From contig CAYOFP010000003.1 in NCBI GenBank assembly GCA_964403505.1, positions 62,001-126,000 on the forward strand: a stretch of 64,000 bases of DNA, in the 5' to 3' direction. This document shows positions 52,709 through 61,943 of this stretch, one piece after another. Position numbers and translations under genes: made by a program. The DNA comes from CAKSEI01 sp964403505. GTDB lineage: Bacteria > Bacillota > Clostridia > Oscillospirales > CAG-272. The first letter of the stretch is position 1. Each line of letters starts with the position of its first letter. The notes beneath the pieces are model-generated. The model was not told the DNA's origin, did no database searches, and saw nothing but the letters and a program-made list of their open reading frames with translations.

Positions 52709-53736
52709 AGTCAGCGTTATCCATAGTGTTAGCGGTAATCGTTTTCGGCGCTCTTATCCTCATACACGAGCTGGGGCATTATATCTTCGCCCGGATATTC
52801 CGTGTGGGTATCAAAGAGTTTTCTATCGGCATGGGGCCGAAGCTCATAACAAAAGTATCGAAAAAGACGGGGATCGCTTATTCCATCCGCCTGTTACCTA
52901 TCGGCGGTTATGTCGCCATGGTGGGAGAGGACGGTGCGAGCGATGAGGATGGCGCATTGTCATCAAAGCCGAAATGGCAGAGAGGCATCGTCCTTGCGGC
53001 AGGTGCGACGTTCAATCTGATACTCGCTTTTCTTGTGATGGCGACTTATGTCATTTTCACTCCTGCCATCGGCTCGACGACCATAGCAGAATTTTCTGAG
53101 AATTCTGTTTCTCAGAAATACGGTCTTATGGAAAATGACGAGATCCTTTCGGTAAACGGACACCGTGTCTATCTGTTATACGACCTGTCGTATGCAATTA
53201 CCGATTATGGGTATCAGGGCGTCGATATCACGGTGAAAAGAAACGGAGAGAAGGTCACTCTTACGGGTGTTGAATTCCCCGTATACGAGCAGGACGGCAC
53301 CGTATTCGGCGAGCAGGACTTTGCAGTAAAGCGGATAAAGAAGAATTTCAAAAATGTGCTTTATTGCTCCTATCATCAGTCGGTATCGACGATCAAGATG
53401 GTATATACCTCTCTATGGGATATTATCACGGGCAGATTCGGACTTTCCGCAGTATCAGGACCTGTCGGTGTGACGAATACAATCGGCGAGGTGGCGAGCA
53501 CTGGAGCGGTCAATCTGCTATTGTTGATATCAATGATATCGGCGAATCTCGGCATTTTCAATCTGCTTCCTTTCCCGGCACTTGACGGGGGCAGGATACT
53601 TTTTCTGATTATCGAGGCTATACGCAAAAAGCCGGTGAAACCCGAGATAGAGGGCGCAATTAATTTTGCCGGTCTTGCGCTTCTCATGCTGCTTACCGTT
53701 ATTATAACGGTAAAGGATATTATAGGACTGATATGA
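52705..53736 (+). CDS. rseP: RIP zinc metalloprotease RseP (site-2 protease)
   Basis: Intramembrane protease that cuts anti-sigma factors and leftover signal peptides. 343 residues. The zinc site HELGH (21-25) lies in the first helix, IGGYVAMVGEDGASDEDGA follows, a PDZ domain is in the middle (YGLMENDEILSVNGHRVYLL), and the second zinc motif NLLPFPALDGGRI is near the C-terminus. Overlaps dxr and ispG by four bases each. Confidence 0.96.
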   Translation: MKSALSIVLAVIVFGALILIHELGHYIFARIFRVGIKEFSIGMGPKLITKVSKKTGIAYSIRLLPIGGYVAMVGEDGASDEDGALSSKPKWQRGIVLAAGATFNLILAFLVMATYVIFTPAIGSTTIAEFSENSVSQKYGLMENDEILSVNGHRVYLLYDLSYAITDYGYQGVDITVKRNGEKVTLTGVEFPVYEQDGTVFGEQDFAVKRIKKNFKNVLYCSYHQSVSTIKMVYTSLWDIITGRFGLSAVSGPVGVTNTIGEVASTGAVNLLLLISMISANLGIFNLLPFPALDGGRILFLIIEAIRKKPVKPEIEGAINFAGLALLMLLTVIITVKDIIGLI

Positions 53737-54812
53737 TAAATTATAACGAAATACGAAGAAAAACAAAAAAAATAAAGATTGGCAATAAATATATCGGCGG
53801 CGACGCTCCGATCGCCGTACAGTCTATGCTGAATGTCGATACGCTTGATAGGGAGTTGGTCCTTGCGCAGACCCTCGCACTTGAAAAATCCGGGTGCGAT
53901 GTCGTGCGTATGACCGTACCGACGCCCGAGCACGCAAATACTTTGTATTATCTGAAAAATGCAGGGGTGAGCGTGCCTCTTGTCGCCGATATCCATTTTG
54001 ATTATAAAGCTGCGATCGAGGCGGCGGCAATGGGCGCTGATAAGATACGGATCAATCCCGGTAACATCGGCGGAGAGGACAGAGTCTGTGCGGTCGTGAA
54101 AGCGTGCAGAGCGCATGAGATACCGATAAGGATCGGGGTGAATTCCGGTTCGCTCGAAAAGCATATTTTAGCGAAATACGGTTCTCCCACGGCGCAGGCA
54201 CTTGCCGAGAGCGCCATGTACCACGTTTTATTGCTCGAAAAATATGATTTTGATAACATAATCGTCGCCATAAAGTCGTCGGACGTACGCACGATGATAG
54301 AGGCGAACAGAATCTTATCGGAAAAGTGCGATTATCCCCTGCATCTCGGCGTGACCGAGGCAGGAGGAGCACACATAGGCACACTCAAAAGCGCGGTCGG
54401 TATCGGTGCGTTGCTCTCTGACGGAATCGGTGATACGATCCGTGTGTCGCTTAGTGCAGATCCCACCCTCGAGGTAAAGGAGGGAATAAATATCCTGCGC
54501 TCAATAGGGATAGCGAGCGGAAATTACATAAATCTCACGTCATGTCCGACCTGCGGAAGGACCAGGGTGGATATCATATCTCTCGTAAATGAGTTTGAGC
54601 GCCGTGCAGATGACGAGTGCCACCCCTCCCGTCCGCTCCATGTTGCGATCATGGGGTGTGCGGTGAACGGACCCGGCGAGGCAAGAGAGGCTGATATCGG
54701 GGTCGCCGGCGGCGTTGGCGAGGCTCTGCTTTTTAAGCGGGGCGAGTCTGTCGGCAAAATACCGGAAGATAAAATTATAGATGTATTGATAACGGAGATA
54801 AATAAATATTAA
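53733..54812 (+). CDS. ispG: (E)-4-hydroxy-3-methylbut-2-enyl-diphosphate synthase
   Basis: MEP-pathway iron-sulfur enzyme. 359 residues. APIAVQSMLNVDT, VRMTVPT, PLVADIHFDYKAAIEAA, KIRINPGNIG, and the cluster cysteines in TSCPTCGRTRVD and MGCAVNGPGEAREADIG. The last base overlaps the polC ATG. AAATTATAACG-type weak site before its own start, so translation may depend on rseP. Confidence 0.97.
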   Translation: MINYNEIRRKTKKIKIGNKYIGGDAPIAVQSMLNVDTLDRELVLAQTLALEKSGCDVVRMTVPTPEHANTLYYLKNAGVSVPLVADIHFDYKAAIEAAAMGADKIRINPGNIGGEDRVCAVVKACRAHEIPIRIGVNSGSLEKHILAKYGSPTAQALAESAMYHVLLLEKYDFDNIIVAIKSSDVRTMIEANRILSEKCDYPLHLGVTEAGGAHIGTLKSAVGIGALLSDGIGDTIRVSLSADPTLEVKEGINILRSIGIASGNYINLTSCPTCGRTRVDIISLVNEFERRADDECHPSRPLHVAIMGCAVNGPGEAREADIGVAGGVGEALLFKRGESVGKIPEDKIIDVLITEINKY

Positions 54813-57800
54813 TGTCAAAAATACTGCGGGAGCTTTTTACAAAATATAATCCGTCGAGCGATAATATGCGTATTCTCAATATGGGTACCGTTACGTCCAC
54901 ACGTGTCGAGAAAGAGATGAGAATAATCGAGGTGCATGCATATTTTCCCGAGATCGTGAATAAACCGTCGCTTTACGACCTTGAAAAGGAACTGTGCCGT
55001 GCGTATGAGGTGAATCATGTTAGGATCATACCTCAGTATGACGCCGTACTTTTTACCGAGTCGTATTTTCCTCAGGTGATCATGGAGACGGAGCGTTTAG
55101 GCGCTGTTTCCCGCGGTTTTTTTGACGGGTTTACCTATTCTTTTGACGGAACTGATATTTTTGTTGAAGTGACATCTACTGACGGCGGCATACATATACT
55201 CTCGGAGGCAAAAACGGCGGAAGTTATATCGGATATTATCAAAAGTGAGTTTGGGCTTGACTATCATGTAAAGATCTCGAGAAACGATAAATTTGCCGAG
55301 GCTTATGCAAAAATGCTGCGCGAGCAGGAGGAAGAGCTGAATGCGATTCGTGAGAAGAATTTCTCCGCTGCACGTGCGAGCGCACAGCCGACGCCGCAGG
55401 CACAGGCGGAGGAAAAACAGCTCGTGCACGTTGCTACCCTCTCGGAGGAGGAAGGGACGTTCATCACCGAGAGCGAGACGGTCTATGCCGTAGGCAACTG
55501 CCGTTTTGATGTTTCCGAGCCGGATTTCTTTTTCGGCGAGGCGTTTGATATTAACCCGACGCCCATTCGTGAGCTGACAGAGCCGAGGGGCAGCGTCGTT
55601 ATCTTAGGTCAGGTAGTGTGCCTCGAGGATAAGGTCACCCGAAAGGGAGACAAAACGATCATCAATCTATCTCTTACCGATCATGATACCTCTATCATGG
55701 TGAAAATGATAACGGATAATGAATCGGCAGGTAAGGTAATGTCTGCGATCAATAAGAAAAAATATAAAAAAGTCAAGGGCAAGACGGACGTCGTTTTTTA
55801 CGACACAGCGCTCGCCGTCAAGGGCAGACTGAAGCTTGACGAGTTTGACAACGAGCTTGCCATAACGCCTACGGATATGGCTGAGGTCACTTTGCTCAAG
55901 CGAGAAGACAAGGCGGAGAAGAAGCGTGTCGAGCTGCATTTGCATACAAATCTCTCGAGAATGGATTCGACCATATGGCCGGGCGATGCCATTCAGACGG
56001 CACAGCGCTTCGGTATGCCTGCCGTTGCGATAACAGACCACGGAAATGTGCAGGCGTACCCCGAGGCACAGGAATTCATGAAGAAAACGGGCATGAAGGT
56101 GCTGTACGGTATGGAGGCGTATTTTGTCGACGATACCGCACGCGCCCTGTACGGAAGCGATAACGCCGCATTTGATGAGGAGTATATCGTATTCGATACT
56201 GAGACGACGGGTCTTTCGGTCTATACCTGTGCGCTTACCGAGATCGGTGCGGTGCTTGTCCGCGGCGGGGAGGTCGTGGACGAATTCTGCACATATGTCG
56301 ATCCCGGTATGCCGATCCCTGCGAAGATCACCGAGCTTACGGGAATAAACGATGAGATGGTAAAGGGCGCTCCGTCTCCCGTTGAGGCGGTGAAGGCATT
56401 TCTCGATTTCTGCGGAGGTCGTATCTTGGTCGCACATAACGCAGGCTTTGATATCGGATTTATCCGTGCGGTATGCTCAGAGCATAAGATACCTTTTGAA
56501 AATACATATCTTGATACAGTCGCCCTGTCACGCTATGTCAATCCCGAGCTGAAAAAGCATAAGCTCGATACGCTTGCCGCTTATTATAAGCTCGGAGAGT
56601 TTAATCACCATAGGGCGAGCGATGATGCAAAGATGCTCGCCGAGATATTCTTCTGTATGGTAAATAAGCTGAGCGAGGAGGGAATACACGATTTTTCCTC
56701 GATGGCAAATGCTATGTCCTCATCGGGCGATCCGCTGAAGCTCCGCCCCAATCATATGATATTGCTTGCAAAAAATATGGTCGGTCTTAAGAATCTCTAT
56801 AAGCTTGTATCGAAAAGCTATTTGAATTATTTATATAAATCTCCCCGTATACCGAAAACGGTGTTAAATGAATACAGAGAGGGACTGATCGTCGGCTCGG
56901 CCTGCGTATACGGTGAGCTGTACTCTGCGATCCTCGATAATAAGCCGTATAATGAACTGATGAAGATCGCCGGGTATTATGACTATCTTGAGATACAGCC
57001 CGACTGTAATAATATGTTCCTTGTGCGAGAGGGGCGTGTCGAAAGTGTTGAAAAACTGCACGATATCAACAGGCAGATCATCAAGCTGGGCGATAAGTTA
57101 GGGAAACCCGTCGTCGCTACCTGCGACGCCCATTTCCTTGAAAAGAGCGACGAAATATACAGAAAAGTCATTTTGTCGGTCAAAAATATGGGCGAGGATG
57201 AGAGCGGACTGTATTTCAGAACGACTGACGAGATGCTTGCCGAGTTTGCATACCTCGGCGAAGAGCTTGCATATAAGGTGGTCGTAGAGAATACCAATCT
57301 CATCAACGATATGATCGAGAAGATACAGCCGATACCCGACGGCTCGTTCACGCCGAAAATGGACGGTGCGGAAGAGGACTTGCAGAACATGTGCTGGAAC
57401 AGAGCGCATGAACTGTACGGCGATGACCTCCCCGAGGAGGTCGAGAGCCGCCTGTCGAGAGAGCTTGATTCGATCATCAAAAACGGCTTTGCCGTGCTTT
57501 ATATGATCGCACAAAAGCTCGTTTCATACAGCGAGAGCCAGGGGTACCTTGTCGGTTCGAGAGGCTCTGTCGGCTCATCGTTTGTCGCATCCATGGCGGG
57601 AATATCGGAGGTAAATCCCCTTCAGCCGCATTACCGCTGTCCGAAATGCAGATACAGCCGCTTTATCTCGGACGGTTCTGTCGGCTCGGGCTTTGACCTG
57701 CCGCCCGAGAACTGCCCGACCTGCGGTATCGATATGGAGCGGGACGGACACGATATCCCATTTGAGACCTTCCTCGGCTTTTACGGTGATAAATCACCTG

Positions 57801-59224
57801 ATATCGACCTGAATTTCTCAGGCGACGTGCAGGGTAAGGTGCATAAATACACCGAGGATCTTTTCGGAAAAGAAAATGTCTTCCGTGCAGGCACGCTGAG
57901 TACCATAGCGCAGAAGACTGCATACGGCTTCGTTATGAAATACCTCGACTCAAAGGGAGTGAAGGTAAGCAAAGCCGAGATAAACCGTCTTGTGTTCAAC
58001 TGTATGTGTGTCAAGCGCACGACAGGACAGCACCCCGGCGGTATCGTCGTTATTCCGAAGGAATATGATGTTTACGATTTCACGCCCGTCGAGCATCCGG
58101 CGGACGACCCGAATACCGACATTATCACGACGCATTTTGCGTTCTCGTTCTTACACGATACGATATTGAAGCTTGACGAGCTGGGGCATGATATTCCTAC
58201 CAAGTATAAAATGCTCGAAAGGTATACGAATACGTCGGTTCTCGATGTTCCCATGAGCGACCCCGAGGTCATGGAGCTTTTTGCGTCCACAAAGTCGCTC
58301 GGTATAAAAAGTTCGGATATCGACTGCCCTCTCGGCACATACGGTATCCCCGAATTCGGCACCCGATTCGTTCAGCAGATGGTCGTAGAGGCGAAGCCGA
58401 AGAACTTTTCCGACCTTTTGCAGATATCGGGACTTTCTCACGGCACTGATGTCTGGCTCGGCAATGCGCAGGAGCTGATTAAGAGTAATACCTGTACGAT
58501 TTCCGACGTTATCGGTACACGTGACAGTATCATGGTATATCTTATATACCACGGCGTGGAAAAGGGTCTGGCATTCAAGATCATGGAGGATGTACGAAAG
58601 GGAAAGGGACTTAAACCCGAGTATGAGGATGCGATGAGGGAGCAGGATATTCCCGAATGGTACCTTGACTCATGTAAAAAGATAAAGTATATGTTCCCGA
58701 AGGCACATGCGGCGGCATATGTCATATCGGCGATACGTCTCGGATGGTATAAGGTGCATAAACCGCTCGAGTTTTATGCGGCGTATTTCTCGGTTGCGCC
58801 GGGCGGCTTTGATGCCGAGATCGTTATGCGCGGCAGGGGATATGTCATGGAAGTGATGAAGGATATCGAGAAAAAAGGCGTAGAGGCAACGCAAAAGGAG
58901 AAGGAGTCGCTGTCGGCGCTCCAGCTCGCAAACGAGTGTATGGCACGCGGTATCCCTTTTCTCCCGATCGACCTTTATAAGTCGGATTCGCACGCATTCC
59001 TGCCCGAAAACGGAAGGATAAGACTGCCGTTCTCGTCCCTTTCGGGACTCGGAGAGGCGGCGGCTGAAAAGATAATAGAGGAGCGTGAAAACGGAAACTT
59101 CATTTCAAAGGAGGATCTGCTCCAGCGCACGGGCATATCTAAGTCCGTGGTAGAGGTCCTCTCAGCGAACGGCGTTCTCGATTCTTTATCGGAAACAAAT
59201 CAGATCACATTCGACTTCGGATAA
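54812..59224 (+). CDS. polC: DNA polymerase III alpha subunit, Gram-positive PolC type
   Basis: Main replicative polymerase of Firmicutes. 1470 residues: N-terminal domain, OB fold (about 230-370), PHP part (VELHLHTNLSRMDSTIWPG, AITDHGNVQAYPEA), an inserted DEDD proofreading exonuclease (YIVFDTETTGLSVYTCALTE, NAGFDIGFIRA), the polymerase core (GSRGSVGSSFVASMAGISEVNPL in segments, then the zinc finger CPKCRYSRF...CPTCG, DIDLNFSG), and the helix-hairpin-helix end (TGISKSVVEVLSANGVL). Full length. A terminator overlaps its stop codon region. Confidence 0.98.
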   Translation: MSKILRELFTKYNPSSDNMRILNMGTVTSTRVEKEMRIIEVHAYFPEIVNKPSLYDLEKELCRAYEVNHVRIIPQYDAVLFTESYFPQVIMETERLGAVSRGFFDGFTYSFDGTDIFVEVTSTDGGIHILSEAKTAEVISDIIKSEFGLDYHVKISRNDKFAEAYAKMLREQEEELNAIREKNFSAARASAQPTPQAQAEEKQLVHVATLSEEEGTFITESETVYAVGNCRFDVSEPDFFFGEAFDINPTPIRELTEPRGSVVILGQVVCLEDKVTRKGDKTIINLSLTDHDTSIMVKMITDNESAGKVMSAINKKKYKKVKGKTDVVFYDTALAVKGRLKLDEFDNELAITPTDMAEVTLLKREDKAEKKRVELHLHTNLSRMDSTIWPGDAIQTAQRFGMPAVAITDHGNVQAYPEAQEFMKKTGMKVLYGMEAYFVDDTARALYGSDNAAFDEEYIVFDTETTGLSVYTCALTEIGAVLVRGGEVVDEFCTYVDPGMPIPAKITELTGINDEMVKGAPSPVEAVKAFLDFCGGRILVAHNAGFDIGFIRAVCSEHKIPFENTYLDTVALSRYVNPELKKHKLDTLAAYYKLGEFNHHRASDDAKMLAEIFFCMVNKLSEEGIHDFSSMANAMSSSGDPLKLRPNHMILLAKNMVGLKNLYKLVSKSYLNYLYKSPRIPKTVLNEYREGLIVGSACVYGELYSAILDNKPYNELMKIAGYYDYLEIQPDCNNMFLVREGRVESVEKLHDINRQIIKLGDKLGKPVVATCDAHFLEKSDEIYRKVILSVKNMGEDESGLYFRTTDEMLAEFAYLGEELAYKVVVENTNLINDMIEKIQPIPDGSFTPKMDGAEEDLQNMCWNRAHELYGDDLPEEVESRLSRELDSIIKNGFAVLYMIAQKLVSYSESQGYLVGSRGSVGSSFVASMAGISEVNPLQPHYRCPKCRYSRFISDGSVGSGFDLPPENCPTCGIDMERDGHDIPFETFLGFYGDKSPDIDLNFSGDVQGKVHKYTEDLFGKENVFRAGTLSTIAQKTAYGFVMKYLDSKGVKVSKAEINRLVFNCMCVKRTTGQHPGGIVVIPKEYDVYDFTPVEHPADDPNTDIITTHFAFSFLHDTILKLDELGHDIPTKYKMLERYTNTSVLDVPMSDPEVMELFASTKSLGIKSSDIDCPLGTYGIPEFGTRFVQQMVVEAKPKNFSDLLQISGLSHGTDVWLGNAQELIKSNTCTISDVIGTRDSIMVYLIYHGVEKGLAFKIMEDVRKGKGLKPEYEDAMREQDIPEWYLDSCKKIKYMFPKAHAAAYVISAIRLGWYKVHKPLEFYAAYFSVAPGGFDAEIVMRGRGYVMEVMKDIEKKGVEATQKEKESLSALQLANECMARGIPFLPIDLYKSDSHAFLPENGRIRLPFSSLSGLGEAAAEKIIEERENGNFISKEDLLQRTGISKSVVEVLSANGVLDSLSETNQITFDFG

Positions 59225-59258
59225 AAGACGGCAGGGGTTTTCCTTGCCGTCTTATTTT
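59225..59258 (+). terminator. Intrinsic terminator of polC and its operon
   Basis: AAGACGGCA (59225-59233) pairs with TGCCGTCTT (59245-59253), followed by ATTTTG; the A run continues into the stop codon. Confidence 0.8.
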
Positions 59259-59273
59259 GAAAATTAAATATAC

Positions 59274-59302
59274 TTTACTTTTCTGTAAGATTGTGGTATA
59301 AT
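59274..59302 (+). promoter_or_regulatory. SigA promoter of the non-coding RNA gene
   Basis: TTTACT (59274-59279), 17-bp spacer, TATAAT (59297-59302). Transcription should begin at about 59308-59309, exactly where the paired structure starts. Confidence 0.8.
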
Positions 59303-59307
59303 GTTTT

Positions 59308-59517
59308 CGCCAAACAGATTTCATATAAGAATGATAGGGGATTTCCTTGCAAAGGGATAACTATACCCTTTTTTGCACACAATAATCGTGTGAATTTGGT
59401 AAAAACGCAAATTCCATCGGTTATTGTGTAGGGAAACCTATCATTGCTTGAGATTTGTTTGGCGACAATCGGGGTTTGCGTTTTTCGGTGCGTCGACTTC
59501 GGTTGGCGCACTTTTTT
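59308..59517 (+). ncRNA. Stand-alone rod-shaped structured RNA, unknown class (6S-like layout possible)
   Basis: No reading frame, but a nested set of helices. P1: CGCCAAACA (59308-59316) with TGTTTGGCG (59456-59464). Then a bubble of 13 and 10 bases. P2: AATGATAGG (59330-59338) with CCTATCATT (59437-59445), extended by TTTCC/GGAAA. A side hairpin AAAGGG/CCCTTT (59351-59371). P3: ACACAATAATCG (59377-59388) with CGGTTATTGTGT (59418-59429). P4: GAATTTG/CAAATTC (59392-59414). A UUCG-loop terminator ends the unit. A long helix with an inner bubble recalls 6S RNA, but the closing stem is short and I could not confirm the family. Confidence 0.65.
59488..59517 (+). terminator. UUCG-tetraloop intrinsic terminator of the non-coding RNA
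   Basis: GTGCGTCGAC (59488-59497) pairs over ten positions (three G-T pairs) with GTTGGCGCAC (59502-59511) around TTCG, followed by TTTTTT. Confidence 0.88.
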
Positions 59518-59554
59518 ATTTCGTATTTTTTAATTTTGAAGAGAGGTAACAGAA

Positions 59555-60232
59555 ATGAAGAAAATCAGTAGTGTAATCTGGGGTCTTGTGCTTATTGCAG
59601 TCGGTTCGTTATTTGCGCTCAACGCACTGAACATCACCGACATCGACATCTTTTTTGACGGTTGGTGGACGTTAATTATCATTGTGCCGTGTGCTGTCGG
59701 TTTGTTTACCGAGCGTGAAAAAACAGGCAATGTCATCGGCATCGCCGTCGGTGTGTTTTTACTGCTTTACTGTCAGGATATCGTAAGCTTTTCTATGCTT
59801 TGGAAGCTCCTTGTGCCTGCCGTTATCGTAATTATAGGCGTGAATATGGTATTTGCAGGACTGTTCGGCAACAAAGCAAATGAGATCATCGCTAAGCTGA
59901 AGCGAAGCGGCGGCAAAACAAAGGTCGGCTGTGCTACCTTCTCGGGGTGCAATCTCAATTACGACGGCGAAGTGTTTGAAGGGGCCGAGCTTACTGCTGT
60001 CTTCGGCGGCGTAAAGTGTGATCTGCGAAAAGCGATCATTGAAAGAGACTGCGCCATTCAGGTTTCTGCTATCTTTGGCGGAATCGATATCCTTGTTCCC
60101 GACAATATCAATGTAAAAGTAAGCTCCAACAGTATTTTCGGCGGTATCTCCAATAAGACTTCCGCACATAAGGATGCGCCTACTCTTTACATAAGCGGCA
60201 CCTGTCTGTTTGGAGGTGTTGATATTAAATGA
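59555..60232 (+). CDS. LiaF-like membrane protein (DUF5668-type helices plus LiaF C-terminal domain)
   Basis: 225 residues. Four hydrophobic helices in the first 110 residues (SVIWGLVLIAVGSLFALNAL is the typical opening), then a soluble C-terminal beta domain with repeated FGG motifs: AVFGGVKCDLRKA, SAIFGGIDILVP, SIFGGISN and CLFGGVDIK. LiaF proteins restrain the LiaRS cell-envelope stress response; here no LiaRS-like pair is adjacent. GAGAGG precedes the start. The downstream gene overlaps by four bases and is also of a beta-solenoid type. Confidence 0.85.
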   Translation: MKKISSVIWGLVLIAVGSLFALNALNITDIDIFFDGWWTLIIIVPCAVGLFTEREKTGNVIGIAVGVFLLLYCQDIVSFSMLWKLLVPAVIVIIGVNMVFAGLFGNKANEIIAKLKRSGGKTKVGCATFSGCNLNYDGEVFEGAELTAVFGGVKCDLRKAIIERDCAIQVSAIFGGIDILVPDNINVKVSSNSIFGGISNKTSAHKDAPTLYISGTCLFGGVDIK

Positions 60233-61044
60233 CCACGTTTCAAAAAGTAATAAAATATCTGGCTATGGCATTTGCCATCTTTCTCACAGTCAGCATTATC
60301 GGAGGAGTTTTAGGTATGTTTCGTTTGTTCGGCGGATTTATCGGCGGTGATGCGGTAACCGAAGATATGAAAGTTTATGCGGTGTCACAGGATATCAGAA
60401 ATCTTGAAATTAAGGTCAACGCCGCTGATTTTACGATAAAACAGGGAGAGAGCTTTTCTGTTGAAAGCAATTTGAAGTACCTTACCGTTGAGGATGAAAA
60501 CGGCGTCCTTACGATCAAGGAAACAAAAAAGTATGTCAGCACGTATGTCGGAGCGGTACTGACGCTCTGTATTCCTGCGGATACGGTGTTTGAAAAAGCA
60601 AATATTACAACAGGCGCAGGGAGGCTGACGGTGGATTATCTGTCTGCCGAAACGATGAACTTTGAGCTCGGTGCAGGTGAAGTATCGATCGATACGCTTG
60701 TTGCCGCATCTTCCGTTGACATTGACGGCGGAGCAGGAAAGATCACGGTATCCGGCGGTGCACTCTGTAATCTTGATCTGGATATGGGTGTCGGTCAGCT
60801 GAATCTGACCTCTGCGCTCACAGGCAAAAGTGATTTTGATTTAGGTATCGGAGAATCGAATATCACCGTGCTCGGAAAGAAAGACGACTATAAACTTGAT
60901 ATAGAAAAAGGTATCGGTAACATTACCGTTGACGGTGCAGGCACTTCTAATATTAAGGGGCAGGGAAACGGTAATAACCGGATCGATATCAGCGGAGGCA
61001 TCGGCGCCATAAATCTGAGATTCAAGGAGCCTGAGACCAAATGA
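60229..61044 (+). CDS. Membrane-anchored DUF4097-like beta-helix protein
   Basis: 271 residues. One N-terminal membrane segment (about 7-30) and then an extracytoplasmic repeat domain with many short strands and N/D-rich turns, for example VNAADFTIKQGESFSVESNL, TTGAGRLTVDYLSAETMNFELGAGEVSID in segments and GNNRIDISGGIGAINL. This matches the DUF4097/putative auto-transporter adhesin head-like family often placed with LiaI/LiaF/PspC genes. Function unknown; probably an envelope-facing partner of the LiaF-like protein. Confidence 0.75.
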   Translation: MTTFQKVIKYLAMAFAIFLTVSIIGGVLGMFRLFGGFIGGDAVTEDMKVYAVSQDIRNLEIKVNAADFTIKQGESFSVESNLKYLTVEDENGVLTIKETKKYVSTYVGAVLTLCIPADTVFEKANITTGAGRLTVDYLSAETMNFELGAGEVSIDTLVAASSVDIDGGAGKITVSGGALCNLDLDMGVGQLNLTSALTGKSDFDLGIGESNITVLGKKDDYKLDIEKGIGNITVDGAGTSNIKGQGNGNNRIDISGGIGAINLRFKEPETK

Positions 61045-61940
61045 TATTAGAATTAAAAAATATTGAAAAATCCTTCGGTGAAAAAAAGGTCCTTACCGGA
61101 GTGTCATTTAAAGCCGAGGGCGGGAAAGCATTCGGTTTGCTTGGCAGAAACGGCGCAGGCAAAACCACGTCGATCCGCATTTTGATGGATGTCTTTCCTG
61201 CAAACAGCGGTGAGGTGCTTATAGACGGTCAGCCGATCGATTATGATAAAGTGGGCATCGGCTATCTGCCCGAAGAAAGAGGCTTGTATCCAAAGAAGAT
61301 CATAATTGACCAGCTTACATACTTCGCTGAGTTGAAAGGCATGAGCCGCAAAGAGGCTGTGAAATCGATCGATCATTGGCTCGAGCGGCTCGGTATGACC
61401 GAATATCGCAATAAACGCCTGGATACTCTTTCCAAGGGAAATCAACAAAAGATTCAGCTGATCACAGCACTTGCGCACGATCCCGATATCGTTATCCTCG
61501 ACGAACCCTTCTCGGGTCTTGATCCGGTCAATGCCATGCTTTTAAAAGATGTAGTCAAGGAACAGATCGGCAAAGGCAAGATCGTGCTTTTCTCGAGCCA
61601 TCAGATGGGTTATATCGAAGAATTTTGCGATAGTATTGCAATTCTCAATAAAGGAAAGGTTGCTTTGCAGGGCGAGCTGCGTGATATTAAGCGTGATTAT
61701 CCCCGTGACAGACTGGTCGTCCGTACGGACGATCCAGATGCGATACTGTCGGATTTCGGCTCTGCCTGTACCCTCGCCGATAGCGGCGAGCTTATGATCC
61801 GGCTGAAATCTGCCGACGAAAAGAAAGCTACAATGATACGCCTTGCAGAAAACTACGATATTGATGAGGTCAGGGTGTTTGAGCCTTCTCTTAACGATAT
61901 TTTTGTTGAATACGCAGGCGATGCCGAGAAGGAGGGTTAA
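61041..61940 (+). CDS. ABC transporter ATP-binding protein (ABC-2 export type)
   Basis: 299 residues. Walker A GRNGAGKTTS, signature LSKGNQQKIQ, Walker B DIVILDEPFSGLDP, switch His in LFSSHQM, and a C-terminal DUF4162-like extension of about 80 residues found in NatA-type exporters. Start overlaps the previous gene by four bases. It would energise the permease encoded next, for Na+ or peptide/lipid export. Confidence 0.95.
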   Translation: MILELKNIEKSFGEKKVLTGVSFKAEGGKAFGLLGRNGAGKTTSIRILMDVFPANSGEVLIDGQPIDYDKVGIGYLPEERGLYPKKIIIDQLTYFAELKGMSRKEAVKSIDHWLERLGMTEYRNKRLDTLSKGNQQKIQLITALAHDPDIVILDEPFSGLDPVNAMLLKDVVKEQIGKGKIVLFSSHQMGYIEEFCDSIAILNKGKVALQGELRDIKRDYPRDRLVVRTDDPDAILSDFGSACTLADSGELMIRLKSADEKKATMIRLAENYDIDEVRVFEPSLNDIFVEYAGDAEKEG

Positions 61941-61943
61941 GCT

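Noticed and set aside
59308..59470. The structured region as another MITE
   Set aside because: Its ends do not match the TTAAGGC-type repeats of the two elements, and it has its own promoter and terminator in the correct places.
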